A stretch of 64,000 nt of DNA, from NCBI GenBank assembly GCA_964352475.1, contig CAYGSL010000020.1, positions 1 to 64,000 of the forward strand, in the 5' to 3' direction. A program made the position numbers and the translations under genes. The DNA comes from JAUIET01 sp964352475 (GTDB lineage Bacteria; Pseudomonadota; Gammaproteobacteria; Pseudomonadales; JAUIET01). The notes under the pieces were generated by a model. That model did not search any database, was not told the origin of the DNA, and worked only from the letters and a program-made list of their open reading frames with translations. This document shows positions 36,901-43,855 of this stretch, in pieces. Position 1 is the first letter of the stretch. Every line of letters starts with the position of its first letter.

Positions 36901-38048
36901 ACCAACACAAATACTTGTTGAATGGGCAGATATTTGTGGGTGACGCATATTGGCAGGGACGATGGCGAACGCTGCTGGTAGCTACCAAAGGCGCAGGCGG
37001 CCGAGGTTTCTTTGTGTTGGATGTAAGTGATCCCAACAACTTCAATGAAAATGACGTGCTGATGGACGTTGATGAGTCGGACCAGCCAAACCTTGGGAAC
37101 ATAATCGGTTCGCCCATCGTGGCGCCCGTGGGTAACGACTGGAAGATTGTAATGGCCAATGGCTATAACGGCGCAGGGGATACTGCTCGCCTGGTGATGG
37201 TCAGTGACAATGCAACGTTCGACTACATAAATACAGGTGCAATGGGAAACAATGGTTTGTCACAGCCCGCATTGCTGGTCAATTCGAACGGCACAGTTAG
37301 CGAAGCCTATGCGGGCGATTTAAATGGGAATGTATGGAAGTTCAGTGAACTTGACAGCAATAGCCCAAAGATAGATTTATTGTTTGCGACCAACCAAACG
37401 ATCACCAGTTCACCGGTACTGGGTTTGAACCCACAGAAACGAAATTCATCCGGTGAGCCGGCAGTCATGGTGTACTTTGGAACCGGTAGTTACCTTGCTG
37501 AATCTGACCTGTCAGATAGCTCAATACAAAGCTTCTACGCGATAGCAGACAATCGAACAGGACCGTATCCAATCAGCAAGTCGGATTTGTATCAAAAGAA
37601 AATCGTGTCTCAATCCGATACGGCGCGCGATTTACTGCAGGGCCATGCAACACCCGATTCCCCATTGATTGACTGGGCGAGTGACGATGGGTGGTTTATG
37701 GACTTCGATGCTGAAGCTGGTGAACGAGTAACAAGCAAAGCGCAGCTAATTTTTGACAGGTTACTATTTTCCACAGTAATACCTACTCAAGATCCGTGTG
37801 GCTTTGGTGGATCTGGCTGGATAATGGAGATAACAGGTGTCGGCGAACTTTACCCTGAGTACGACTTACTTGTATTAGATGATGCAAAATTCGAAACGCT
37901 GTTCAATATCTCCAACCTTATTGTCGGAGAGGATTCCAGAGAGTCTGGTGTCGTTATAGTACAGAAAAGCACCGGGGAATTGGGCACCATAGAAGCCGTT
38001 CCCGCAGCTGGCGCCGTTGGCCGGCAGTCCTGGCGACAACTTCAATAG
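33903..38048 (+). CDS. pilY1: PilY1, type IV pilus tip adhesin/assembly protein
   Basis: This is a very large exported protein of about 1381 residues. A long N-terminal extension precedes a hydrophobic signal segment (MKLLVPACIVFLVWP). An internal ATG at 33990 would give a shorter signal, and the frame opening upstream inside pilX is not coding. The N-terminal part begins with PVTPVVMLNMSSDHQLFFKAYDDY and the Asp-rich loop DLDGDGLGETSYDND. The C-terminal third is the seven-bladed beta-propeller of the PilY1 family, with ETVYFLANDGFLHAVDANTG and ARLVMVSDNA as blade motifs. PilY1 sits at the pilus tip, controls extension and retraction, and often mediates adhesion or surface sensing. The N-terminal half is family-variable and may decide the surface bound. 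Confidence 0.91.
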   Translation: MQTSLFASRGARQGKTTNRGFSAAIVRGCMKLLVPACIVFLVWPARYSFAIALADQPLFLKNPVTPVVMLNMSSDHQLFFKAYDDYSDLDGDGLGETSYDNDIDYYGYFDFDKCYDYISDVFTPVSWTNNHYCSSGQWSGNFLNWTTMTRMDVVRKMLYGGKRSTDSTSETILERAFLPTDAHSFAKYYAGSDINQLTPYNYNEITICNTTAGSGRSENVTAPPIMRIVSGNYSLWASNERWQCNYGRGSNGNNAAASGINAFSSAPSSGIDLQVRIRACVSGLIATENDNEKCKGYVGGSIKPSGLLQEYGENDQILFGMLTGSYNKNKSGGVLRKNIGSIGDEIDPVNGSFVSPGGGPTEGGIIQTLNALRIYGYDYSNGIYNNTDGCPWGRNFFNDGSCSNWGNPQAEIYLESLRYLAGETATSAYYSNDSNKIADLKTVDWAPAGQRLGAGQACTPLNIIQFNASTTSYDGDQLATSGLNGLNVSSSTDIVGANEATGGEYFVGKNGSNNNGLCTPKAVGSLSNVSGTCPDAPRLDGTYQIAGLARHAHVNGISNDREPVTTFGVALSPAVPKVEIPVPGRSDTITLLPACRNGNINGNCAIVDFKIVEQNFGAINTGKLYVNWEDSEQGGDFDQDMWGVLNYSVSSTQVTITTDVIAQSTGFRMGFGYVISGTTNDGFHVHSGINNFTYGSATDCPSGRCVVNAAATVKNFSIGNGSANSLEQPLYYAAKWGGFDLAIDSNSGAPTVTVPEDPEPGELPETYFFATQPQQLEESMGDALETISGTGGTVASVTANSTRLSTGGKFYQASFAVDGWIGDVTAIELNSDGTIGGALWSAADNVPTPSIRKLYSHNGNAAIRLVWNDLSGQQQQALGLGNATVGRAVLDWAKGTRGITGLRDREDDQLIGDIVSSAPAFSGTRDFGFGRLPVALQSASYSTFADAKSQETVYFLANDGFLHAVDANTGAEKFAYLPKDVGIFEKIRDRSAVNFGSGSNQHKYLLNGQIFVGDAYWQGRWRTLLVATKGAGGRGFFVLDVSDPNNFNENDVLMDVDESDQPNLGNIIGSPIVAPVGNDWKIVMANGYNGAGDTARLVMVSDNATFDYINTGAMGNNGLSQPALLVNSNGTVSEAYAGDLNGNVWKFSELDSNSPKIDLLFATNQTITSSPVLGLNPQKRNSSGEPAVMVYFGTGSYLAESDLSDSSIQSFYAIADNRTGPYPISKSDLYQKKIVSQSDTARDLLQGHATPDSPLIDWASDDGWFMDFDAEAGERVTSKAQLIFDRLLFSTVIPTQDPCGFGGSGWIMEITGVGELYPEYDLLVLDDAKFETLFNISNLIVGEDSRESGVVIVQKSTGELGTIEAVPAAGAVGRQSWRQLQ

Positions 38049-38059
38049 GTGAACGCAAA

Positions 38060-38491
38060 ATGCGAAAACTAACAAATAAACCTGCGCAAAATGCCGGCTT
38101 GTCATTGATCGAGCTACTGATTGCAATAACCATTGTTGGATTGCTCGCGGCAATCGCGTTGCCGTCATACAACTCCAGTATACGAAACAGCAATCGCGCT
38201 GATGCCCGATCTGAACTGCTGCTTTACCAAACCCGGCTGGAGAAGTGCTTCAGTGCTAATAGAACTTTTTTGCACAGCGATGATACACCGTGTGGTGCCT
38301 CGCAAGTTCTGGCCGCTAGCGGCGCTGTATCCGGGGAGCAGCTCTATCGAATCGAGTTTGAACAAGCACCTGCTGCGTCGAGATTTGTGCTGGTTGCACG
38401 GGCAATCAAGGGACCTCAGCTCAGCGATGTGGGCTGTTTGGCCATAACCCTCGATAATATTGGAAACAAGTTGCCACTAGAGTGTTGGTAA
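38060..38491 (+). CDS. pilE: PilE-like type IV pilin
   Basis: This is a minor or major pilin of 143 residues. The leader ends in NAG/LSLIELLIAITIVGLLAAIALPSYNSSIRNSNRADA, with Glu5 present. The mature part has four Cys, including C near position 53 and the C-terminal C before W, consistent with a disulphide-bonded D-region. It ends the minor pilin operon 11 bp after pilY1, where pilE stands in Pseudomonas and Acinetobacter. Confidence 0.91.
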   Translation: MRKLTNKPAQNAGLSLIELLIAITIVGLLAAIALPSYNSSIRNSNRADARSELLLYQTRLEKCFSANRTFLHSDDTPCGASQVLAASGAVSGEQLYRIEFEQAPAASRFVLVARAIKGPQLSDVGCLAITLDNIGNKLPLECW

Positions 38492-38652
38492 CTCCGCAAG
38501 CATACACCTCATTTACTCTGCGACAGCGTCGCAGCGAAGCTTTGCCCCTACCTGGCGAAACAATCGACACTGGCGTATACAGAGCACCCGTGAAAAGCGC
38601 GAATCAGCATCCATGCCTTAATTCTTCAGAACGATTACCGCCCGGGCCTGAA

Positions 38653-39012
38653 TCAGGCAGCGGCATTAGCGCAATCGTCACACAGACAACTGACTTCCAG
38701 TTTCGAGTTAGTAAGGTGGAAACCGGCGTCTTCAACGCTTCGCTTGAGCGCATTCATTGCTGATTTGGCCAAGCTGATCTCGTTAACTCGGTGGCAGCCA
38801 CTGCAAATCAGAAACTGTGGTTCACCATGCGGGTGATCACACGTGATGTGCGCGAATGCCACGTATTTGTTTGCCACAGTGAGTTTATGAGCCAGATGCT
38901 GGCTCTGAAAAAAATCTAGAATATTTTCTCGTTTACCGCCCACGAGCGACTTTTGTATAGCGGTCGTTGCAAACTGCAAAAAAGCTTCTTCAAAACGTAA
39001 CACTACTGTCAC
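38653..39012 (-). pseudogene. Truncated Fur/Zur-type regulator (C-terminal domain)
   Basis: The frame gives 119 residues, but only the part from about residue 26 onward looks like a Fur-family protein. ENILDFFQSQHLAHKL fits the end of the winged helix. The His/Cys-rich stretch HITCDHPHGEPQFLICSGCHRVNE and the final CLCDDC fit the dimerisation domain of Zur. Intact relatives have about 150 residues, and here the first roughly 70 residues with the DNA-binding domain are absent. The 5' end runs into the promoter of the oppositely oriented gene at 39061, at the same place where homology to the duplicated region at 13229 begins. I regard it as a broken zinc-uptake regulator gene. Confidence 0.6.
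38995..39012 (+). promoter_or_regulatory. PhoB-box-like site before the choice-of-anchor I gene
   Basis: ACGTAAC (38995-39001) and CTGTCAC (39006-39012) are 11 bp apart. The right heptamer matches the PhoB consensus at six of seven positions and the left at four. The pair is conserved in the duplicate at 13240-13257 despite a different spacer. Confidence 0.45.
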
Positions 39013-39060
39013 GCAATAGCGCTACTTTCCTTGACTACGTTCAATGCAAGGAATACACCC

Positions 39061-40602
39061 ATGTTGAAACCCGCTCTTGTCCTGTCTACGGCGTTAGGCC
39101 TGATTGCCGCTGCACCTAGCGCTACTGCCAGCCTGCTAAGCTTTGAACGTAACTGGACAACGAGCACGACAGGTGCCGAAATTGGTGCCTACGCCGCCAG
39201 TGCGCAGCGTGTTTTCATCACCAACCCTGAAGACGATAGCGTTGACGTGATAGACGCTGGCAATGGCGACCTCATCCACTCAATTGACGTCATGGGATCT
39301 CCAAACAGTGTGTCGTATTGCGGTACCGAATGTGCGTTCCCTGTGGTCGCCGTTGCGGTTGAGGGTGACACCAAACAAATGCCTGGCTTTGTTCGGTTTT
39401 ATCGAGTGTCTGACTACCATTACCTTGGCAGCGTTGAAGCGGGTGCACTGCCGGATATGGTCACCTTTACGCCAGACGGCAATAAAGTGGTGGTCGCTAA
39501 TGAAGGCGAGCCCGACGATGCTTATGAGAATGACCCTGAGGGTTCCATCACCATCATTGACATTAGCGGGTATGCCACCGGTGGCGCCGATGCGGTTACT
39601 GTTCAGCATCTGAGTTTCTCTGTTTTCAATGATCGCGCATTTGCTCTCATAGAAGGCGGCGTGCGAATTTTTGGGCCAAGCGCCAGCGTGGGGCAGGATA
39701 TAGAACCGGAATACATCGCCGTGTCTGATGACTCGACGCGCGCTTGGGTAGGTTTACAGGAAAACAATGCAATTGCAGAAGTGGACCTTGTTAATGCTGA
39801 GATTGTTGCCGTGCGTGCGCTGGGTAGCAAGCGCCACCGCAATGCACAGCAGGCCTTTGACGCCAGCAATAGAGATGACATTAACGGCAATCTGCAACGT
39901 TGGCCGGTCAGAAGCTTGTACATGCCTGACGCCATAGCGCAATTTAGTTTGGCAGGAGAGAGCTACATCGTAACGGCCAATGAAGGTGATGCGCGCGATT
40001 ACGATGGTTTTAGTGAGGAAGCCAGGGTTGCCGACCTTACGCTTGACCCAGAAAAATTCCCAGACGCCGAAATCCTGCAGCAAGACGAATTGCTGGGTCG
40101 ATTGAAGACAACTCTGGTTCAGGGCGATATCGACGGTGATGGGGATTATGACCGCATATACGCCTACGGCGGTCGTTCGTTTTCCATCTGGGATGAACAC
40201 GGAAAGCGCATATTTGATAGCGGCAATGCGTTTGCCAAGCGTGTGTTAGAAGACTTCCCTGAAGCCTGGGACGACGGACGAAGCGACGACAAAGGCGGCG
40301 AACCGGAAGCGCTAACCATAGGCTATATTGACGGCCGCCCAATCGCGTTCGTTGGTCTGGAGCGCTACAGCGTTGTACTGGCTTACGACCTTAGCAATCC
40401 ATACTGCCCACGCTATCTTGGTGGTTTGAACAACGAATCGGATGTTAGCCCGGAGGGTTTGCAATTCGTGCCCAAGGAGCAAAGTGGTGCTTCGCAGGAT
40501 CAGTTGTTGGTTGTGAATGAGGTAAGTGCTACAAGCAGTATGTATTCCATTACAGTCAATCGAGACCTGTCACGCGTTAAGGGTGGCTGCAAGAAGCGCT
40601 AG
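39061..40602 (+). CDS. Choice-of-anchor I family exported protein (beta-propeller type)
   Basis: This is an exported protein of 513 residues. The ATG at 39061, with ribosome site AAGGAAT, is preferred over the upstream TTG; it gives a clear signal peptide ending in ATAS. The mature protein shows family motifs TNPEDDSVDVIDAGNGD, PDMVTFTPDGNKVVVANEGEPDD, DPEGSITIID and YIVTANEGDARDYDG. Members are often annotated as alkaline-phosphatase-like or as anchored propellers, but catalysis is not proven to my knowledge. A DxDGDxD calcium-type loop (DIDGDGDYDRIY) lies near residue 360. A PhoB-box-like site precedes it, and it lies among other Pho-type genes, so a role in phosphate scavenging is plausible. 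The first 159 bp occur again at 13306. Confidence 0.8.
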   Translation: MLKPALVLSTALGLIAAAPSATASLLSFERNWTTSTTGAEIGAYAASAQRVFITNPEDDSVDVIDAGNGDLIHSIDVMGSPNSVSYCGTECAFPVVAVAVEGDTKQMPGFVRFYRVSDYHYLGSVEAGALPDMVTFTPDGNKVVVANEGEPDDAYENDPEGSITIIDISGYATGGADAVTVQHLSFSVFNDRAFALIEGGVRIFGPSASVGQDIEPEYIAVSDDSTRAWVGLQENNAIAEVDLVNAEIVAVRALGSKRHRNAQQAFDASNRDDINGNLQRWPVRSLYMPDAIAQFSLAGESYIVTANEGDARDYDGFSEEARVADLTLDPEKFPDAEILQQDELLGRLKTTLVQGDIDGDGDYDRIYAYGGRSFSIWDEHGKRIFDSGNAFAKRVLEDFPEAWDDGRSDDKGGEPEALTIGYIDGRPIAFVGLERYSVVLAYDLSNPYCPRYLGGLNNESDVSPEGLQFVPKEQSGASQDQLLVVNEVSATSSMYSITVNRDLSRVKGGCKKR

Positions 40603-40649
40603 CAATCAAGGCTTAAGCCGTAGCTGCTTTTCATTAATAATTTTCGGAG

Positions 40650-40683
40650 TTGTCACCTCTCAGTCACATTCGATTTCTATAGT
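40650..40683 (+). promoter_or_regulatory. PhoB box and -10 upstream of the glycosyltransferase
   Basis: TTGTCAC (40650-40656) and CAGTCAC (40661-40667) are 11 bp apart. A good -10 hexamer TATAGT follows at 40678-40683, 10 bp after the box, which is the classical Pho promoter geometry. The gene starts 30 bp later. Confidence 0.7.
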
Positions 40684-40712
40684 GATAAGATCACAAAGAG
40701 AGAAAGAATGAG

Positions 40713-41762
40713 ATGAGAAAATTAGTAATCGTCACCGATGCGTGGCTTCCACAAACGAATGGTGTGGTCACAACACTGCAAGAAGTAAGCCGGCAGCTGC
40801 CGGACTTGGGTTTCAATGTGTGCTTCTTGCAACCCAGTTTATTCAAAACGTTTCCAATGCCGGGATACCCCGAGATTGAGTTGGTCCGACAACCGTTTCA
40901 GATTAAAGCGTATATACAGGAACAAAACCCGGACGCAATACACATTGCCACTGAGGGGCCACTAGGCTTGGCGGCAAGGCGTTTTTGCGCACGAAACGGC
41001 ATCCCGTTTACAACCTCGCTGCACACCAAATTTCCCGAATACGTTTCGCAACGCATCGGTTTGCCAGATGACCTGGGTTATCATTTTCTGCGTTGGTTTC
41101 ATTCCGCAGCAGCGGTTACCCTTTGCACAACCAACTCGCACAAGCGTGAGCTCACTGAGCGTGGTTTTAGCAACTTGTATGTATGGAACCGTGGGGTTGA
41201 TACCAAGCGCTTCAGTCCGAAGCCGGCACTCAGGCGCATAGCACCTAAGACCGCACTGTATGTTGGACGAGTTGCCACTGAGAAAAATCTGGAAGCGTTT
41301 TTGTCCCTGGATCTTGATGATTTGAATGTTCAAAAGCGAGTTGTTGGTGATGGCCCTCAATTGGCGCAACTACAACGGCAATACCCAGAAGTACAATGGG
41401 TAGGCTATAAGCACGGCGATGAATTAGTGGATGAGTATCGCGCTGCCAGCGTATTTGTGTTTCCGTCTAAAACGGATACCTTCGGTTTGGTTATGCTGGA
41501 AGCACTGGCTTGTGGTACTCCGGTTGCTGCATACCCTGTTACCGGTCCTATGGATATTATTCGCAATGATGACAACGGTTATCTCAGTGAAGACCTGGGC
41601 ACAGCGGTAAGAAAAGCGCTTACGATAGACAATGAGAATTGCCGACGGGCCGCAATGCGATACGGTTGGAAAACTATAGCGCGGCGACTGGTCTCGCAAC
41701 TGCAAATAATCGACTCGGAAAATAGACCGGGATCACTGATGCGAACGCCCTCTGCCGCATAA
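40713..41762 (+). CDS. Glycosyltransferase, GT4 family, Pho-controlled
   Basis: This is a cytosolic or membrane-associated glycosyltransferase of 349 residues with a GT-B fold. The N-terminal motif is TDAWLPQTNGVVTTLQEVSRQL, followed by HIATEGPLGLAARRFC. The nucleotide-sugar side has VYGRVATEKN-like VGRVATEKNLEAF and the E(x7)E motif in FPSKTDTFGLVMLEALACGTPVAA. Close relatives are sugar transferases acting on diacylglycerol or phosphatidylinositol (SqdX/Agt/PimB type). The upstream PhoB box supports a role in replacing phospholipids with glycolipids when phosphate is short. A partner phospholipase C (PlcP) is not next to it. The acceptor is inferred, not shown. Confidence 0.82.
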   Translation: MRKLVIVTDAWLPQTNGVVTTLQEVSRQLPDLGFNVCFLQPSLFKTFPMPGYPEIELVRQPFQIKAYIQEQNPDAIHIATEGPLGLAARRFCARNGIPFTTSLHTKFPEYVSQRIGLPDDLGYHFLRWFHSAAAVTLCTTNSHKRELTERGFSNLYVWNRGVDTKRFSPKPALRRIAPKTALYVGRVATEKNLEAFLSLDLDDLNVQKRVVGDGPQLAQLQRQYPEVQWVGYKHGDELVDEYRAASVFVFPSKTDTFGLVMLEALACGTPVAAYPVTGPMDIIRNDDNGYLSEDLGTAVRKALTIDNENCRRAAMRYGWKTIARRLVSQLQIIDSENRPGSLMRTPSAA

Positions 41763-41816
41763 CAAAGCCAGCAGTATTCTGTCTTAGTTAAAATTCGAAA
41801 CCAAACGCCAAAAAAA

Positions 41817-41840
41817 AGCCCCGCTTTGCGCGGGGCTAAT
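41817..41840. terminator. Bidirectional rho-independent terminator
   Basis: AGCCCCGC (41817-41824) and GCGGGGCT (41830-41837) form a perfect 8-bp GC-rich stem with a 5-base loop. The plus side is followed by AATTTTG and the minus side by seven T. It lies between the convergent glycosyltransferase and PhoX-like genes and can end both. Confidence 0.9.
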
Positions 41841-41866
41841 TTTGTTAGTTAGATTTAGACAGTCAT

Positions 41867-43546
41867 TTACGGCTGGAAAGGGCTACGGTCCCTGTTCGCT
41901 TGCCGCAGCTTGCGGTTGAAGTTCACGTCATCAGTGTACGTGCAAGTCTGAACTTCCTGGCCACCGCCCATATCGAACGACATGTATTGGTAAGCACTAA
42001 AGCCTTCCTTCTTCGCACATACTGGAGGGACTACCCCACGCAGATTGAATTCCCAGATGGCATCGCCAAAACCCTCTGGCACTTCGGCAAGATTAGTGCT
42101 GTCCGGGTGTTGCACAGCCACTACAAATCGGCCGGGCTTACGCGGGTGAAAAATCATACCAGTTGCCTCGGAACCATCTACTTGCAAACTCAGGAAGTGG
42201 TCCAAAGACTCGGCGATGCCGTCACCATCGGTGTCGCGAGCGAACCAAATGTCACCGCCCACATCTGAGCTGTTGGGCGAATCTTCTATGATGAAAATAT
42301 TGCCCAATGCGTCCTGAGCCAGATTGTCAGGGGCGTTCAGTACGCCGGTAGTAGCCGGAAAACCTGCGTTTCTGGCTGTGGCGGTACTGGCAAATTGCCT
42401 AACCATTGCCTTACCATCGCCCAGTTCTTCAATTGATATAACGGCATTCTCTGAAGTCGTTGCTACATAAAGCATTTCATTGCCATCAGCACTGTAGCCA
42501 ATAGTCATATCTTCAGGGCGACCAAATGGTGTTCCACCTGCATCGTCTGCCGCATCCCGGCCCGGTCGCGTCGAACCGTCTTCACCACTTTCAAACGGGC
42601 TGCGAATTCCTTCCAATGGAGTGCCTGTTTCATCGGTTAGAGGAACCCACGTAGCCATGCCAAAACGCGATGCTTGCACTTCCTCGCTTTGGTTTACTAC
42701 CGAGTCATCACTGCCGCTGCCATCCCAGCGTTCATCGACTGTTCCCATATAGCCATCGGTTGCCAATACGAAGGTCTGGCCACCAGTGGCATAGTCGCCT
42801 TTAGTGGCCAATACAAGCTTATAAACCGAACCAGAGCGATCTTCGTCCACGTAGTAAATTACTTCATTTTTCTGCTCGATACTGAAATTGATCCCTTCGT
42901 GCGACACTCTGGCGATGCTGTGCAGTTCACGGTAATCAACTCCGTATTCCATAGTGGCGCTGCCTGCTGTCGGGTCAGCTGGTGCCGGGCCCAGAGGATT
43001 CATGACCTCAACAATTCGACCACGTCCAGACCATTCTTCGCCGGCAATAACGGTTCCATTCGGTGTCATGCGTGCCGGGTCGAAAGCGCCGTAATCATAA
43101 TCCCATGTAGGACCGTTTGGATCGCTGCGATCACCGTTCTCATCACCGGCGAATATTAGTTCGGCAAAATCATTTCTGCGATCATAACGAGTAATGCCAG
43201 CGCCTACGGGTGATTCATGTGGGATGAATATGTATCGGCCTCCTGGGCTGTAAGCAAGCATGTCAAACATGGAGGCACTACTTCCCGCCGGATTGCCAAG
43301 TCCATCGAAATCAACGCGCTGGATCGATTGAAAGCTATCGGCTTCCACCTCCGCCATACTCGTCAGGCTTTTCTGAGAAACACCCGCCGGGGCTTGCCAG
43401 GGCGAATTCAATTCATTGATATGATTTGGTGAAGCAACCGCAGCGGACTGGGTTAGTGGATTAAAGTAAGGTTCAGTGCCCGCCAGTGCTGCTTGCGACA
43501 CAGCCAGCGCTAGTGCGCTAACGGTTATTTTGGGGTTTAACATCAT
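41867..43546 (-). CDS. PhoX-like (DUF839) phosphatase family protein
   Basis: This is an exported protein of about 559 residues related to the PhoX/DUF839 family of calcium- and iron-dependent alkaline phosphatases. I set the start at the ATG at 43546, because AGGAGAA lies just before it and a signal peptide follows (ALALAVSQAALAG); the longer frame has no support. Motifs of the family are NGTVIAGEEWSGRGRIVEVMNP, FGRPEDMTIGYS and LNAPDNLAQDALGNIFIIEDSP, which carry the acidic metal ligands, with DRSGSVYKL in the propeller. I did not find a TAT motif, unlike many PhoX. No clear PhoB box was found in the 309 bp upstream. It probably frees phosphate from esters in the periplasm or outside the cell. 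Confidence 0.78.
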   Translation of the reverse strand: MMLNPKITVSALALAVSQAALAGTEPYFNPLTQSAAVASPNHINELNSPWQAPAGVSQKSLTSMAEVEADSFQSIQRVDFDGLGNPAGSSASMFDMLAYSPGGRYIFIPHESPVGAGITRYDRRNDFAELIFAGDENGDRSDPNGPTWDYDYGAFDPARMTPNGTVIAGEEWSGRGRIVEVMNPLGPAPADPTAGSATMEYGVDYRELHSIARVSHEGINFSIEQKNEVIYYVDEDRSGSVYKLVLATKGDYATGGQTFVLATDGYMGTVDERWDGSGSDDSVVNQSEEVQASRFGMATWVPLTDETGTPLEGIRSPFESGEDGSTRPGRDAADDAGGTPFGRPEDMTIGYSADGNEMLYVATTSENAVISIEELGDGKAMVRQFASTATARNAGFPATTGVLNAPDNLAQDALGNIFIIEDSPNSSDVGGDIWFARDTDGDGIAESLDHFLSLQVDGSEATGMIFHPRKPGRFVVAVQHPDSTNLAEVPEGFGDAIWEFNLRGVVPPVCAKKEGFSAYQYMSFDMGGGQEVQTCTYTDDVNFNRKLRQANRDRSPFQP

Positions 43547-43855
43547 TCGGTATTCTCCTGAAGAATAGTGCTGATCAATGGGTAATATTTTTAATCGAAT
43601 GTGCCGTACTGCGCTGAAAATGCTCAGCGAAAGCAGCAGCACCAAACCATGATGGCAAGCAGGCGTTTCAGGCCGATGAAGTGTTTTTTATATTGTGATG
43701 AACTATTAGTGGCGGATATAAGTGGTTGGTGTTACCAAACAATGACTATTGACACAAATGTGTAGAAATTGTCGCTATGTAGGTGCCAGAGTTGGTGGGT
43801 CGTGCGCGCAGACCCAATGGGTGATGATGGTTCGGTTTTTGAGAATCCAGACTTT
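43547..43855. other. Intergenic stretch between the di-haem protein and the PhoX-like gene
   Basis: No gene was supported in this 309-bp stretch. On the minus strand a GTGTCAATAGTCATT-like sequence near 43742-43757 recalls half a PhoB box, but the second heptamer does not fit the 11-bp spacing. The PhoX-like gene may have its own promoter here. Confidence 0.35.

Noticed and set aside
38482..38763. Plus-strand frame of 93 codons after pilE
   Set aside because: It overlaps the Zur-like remnant on the other strand, has an unnatural composition and no domain or ribosome site.
39031..39060. Upstream TTG start for the choice-of-anchor I protein
   Set aside because: The ATG at 39061 has a good ribosome site and begins the signal peptide directly; the extra ten residues would disturb it.
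43738..43757. PhoB box upstream of the PhoX-like gene
   Set aside because: One half fits (GTGTCAA on the minus strand), but the partner heptamer is not at the 11-bp distance.
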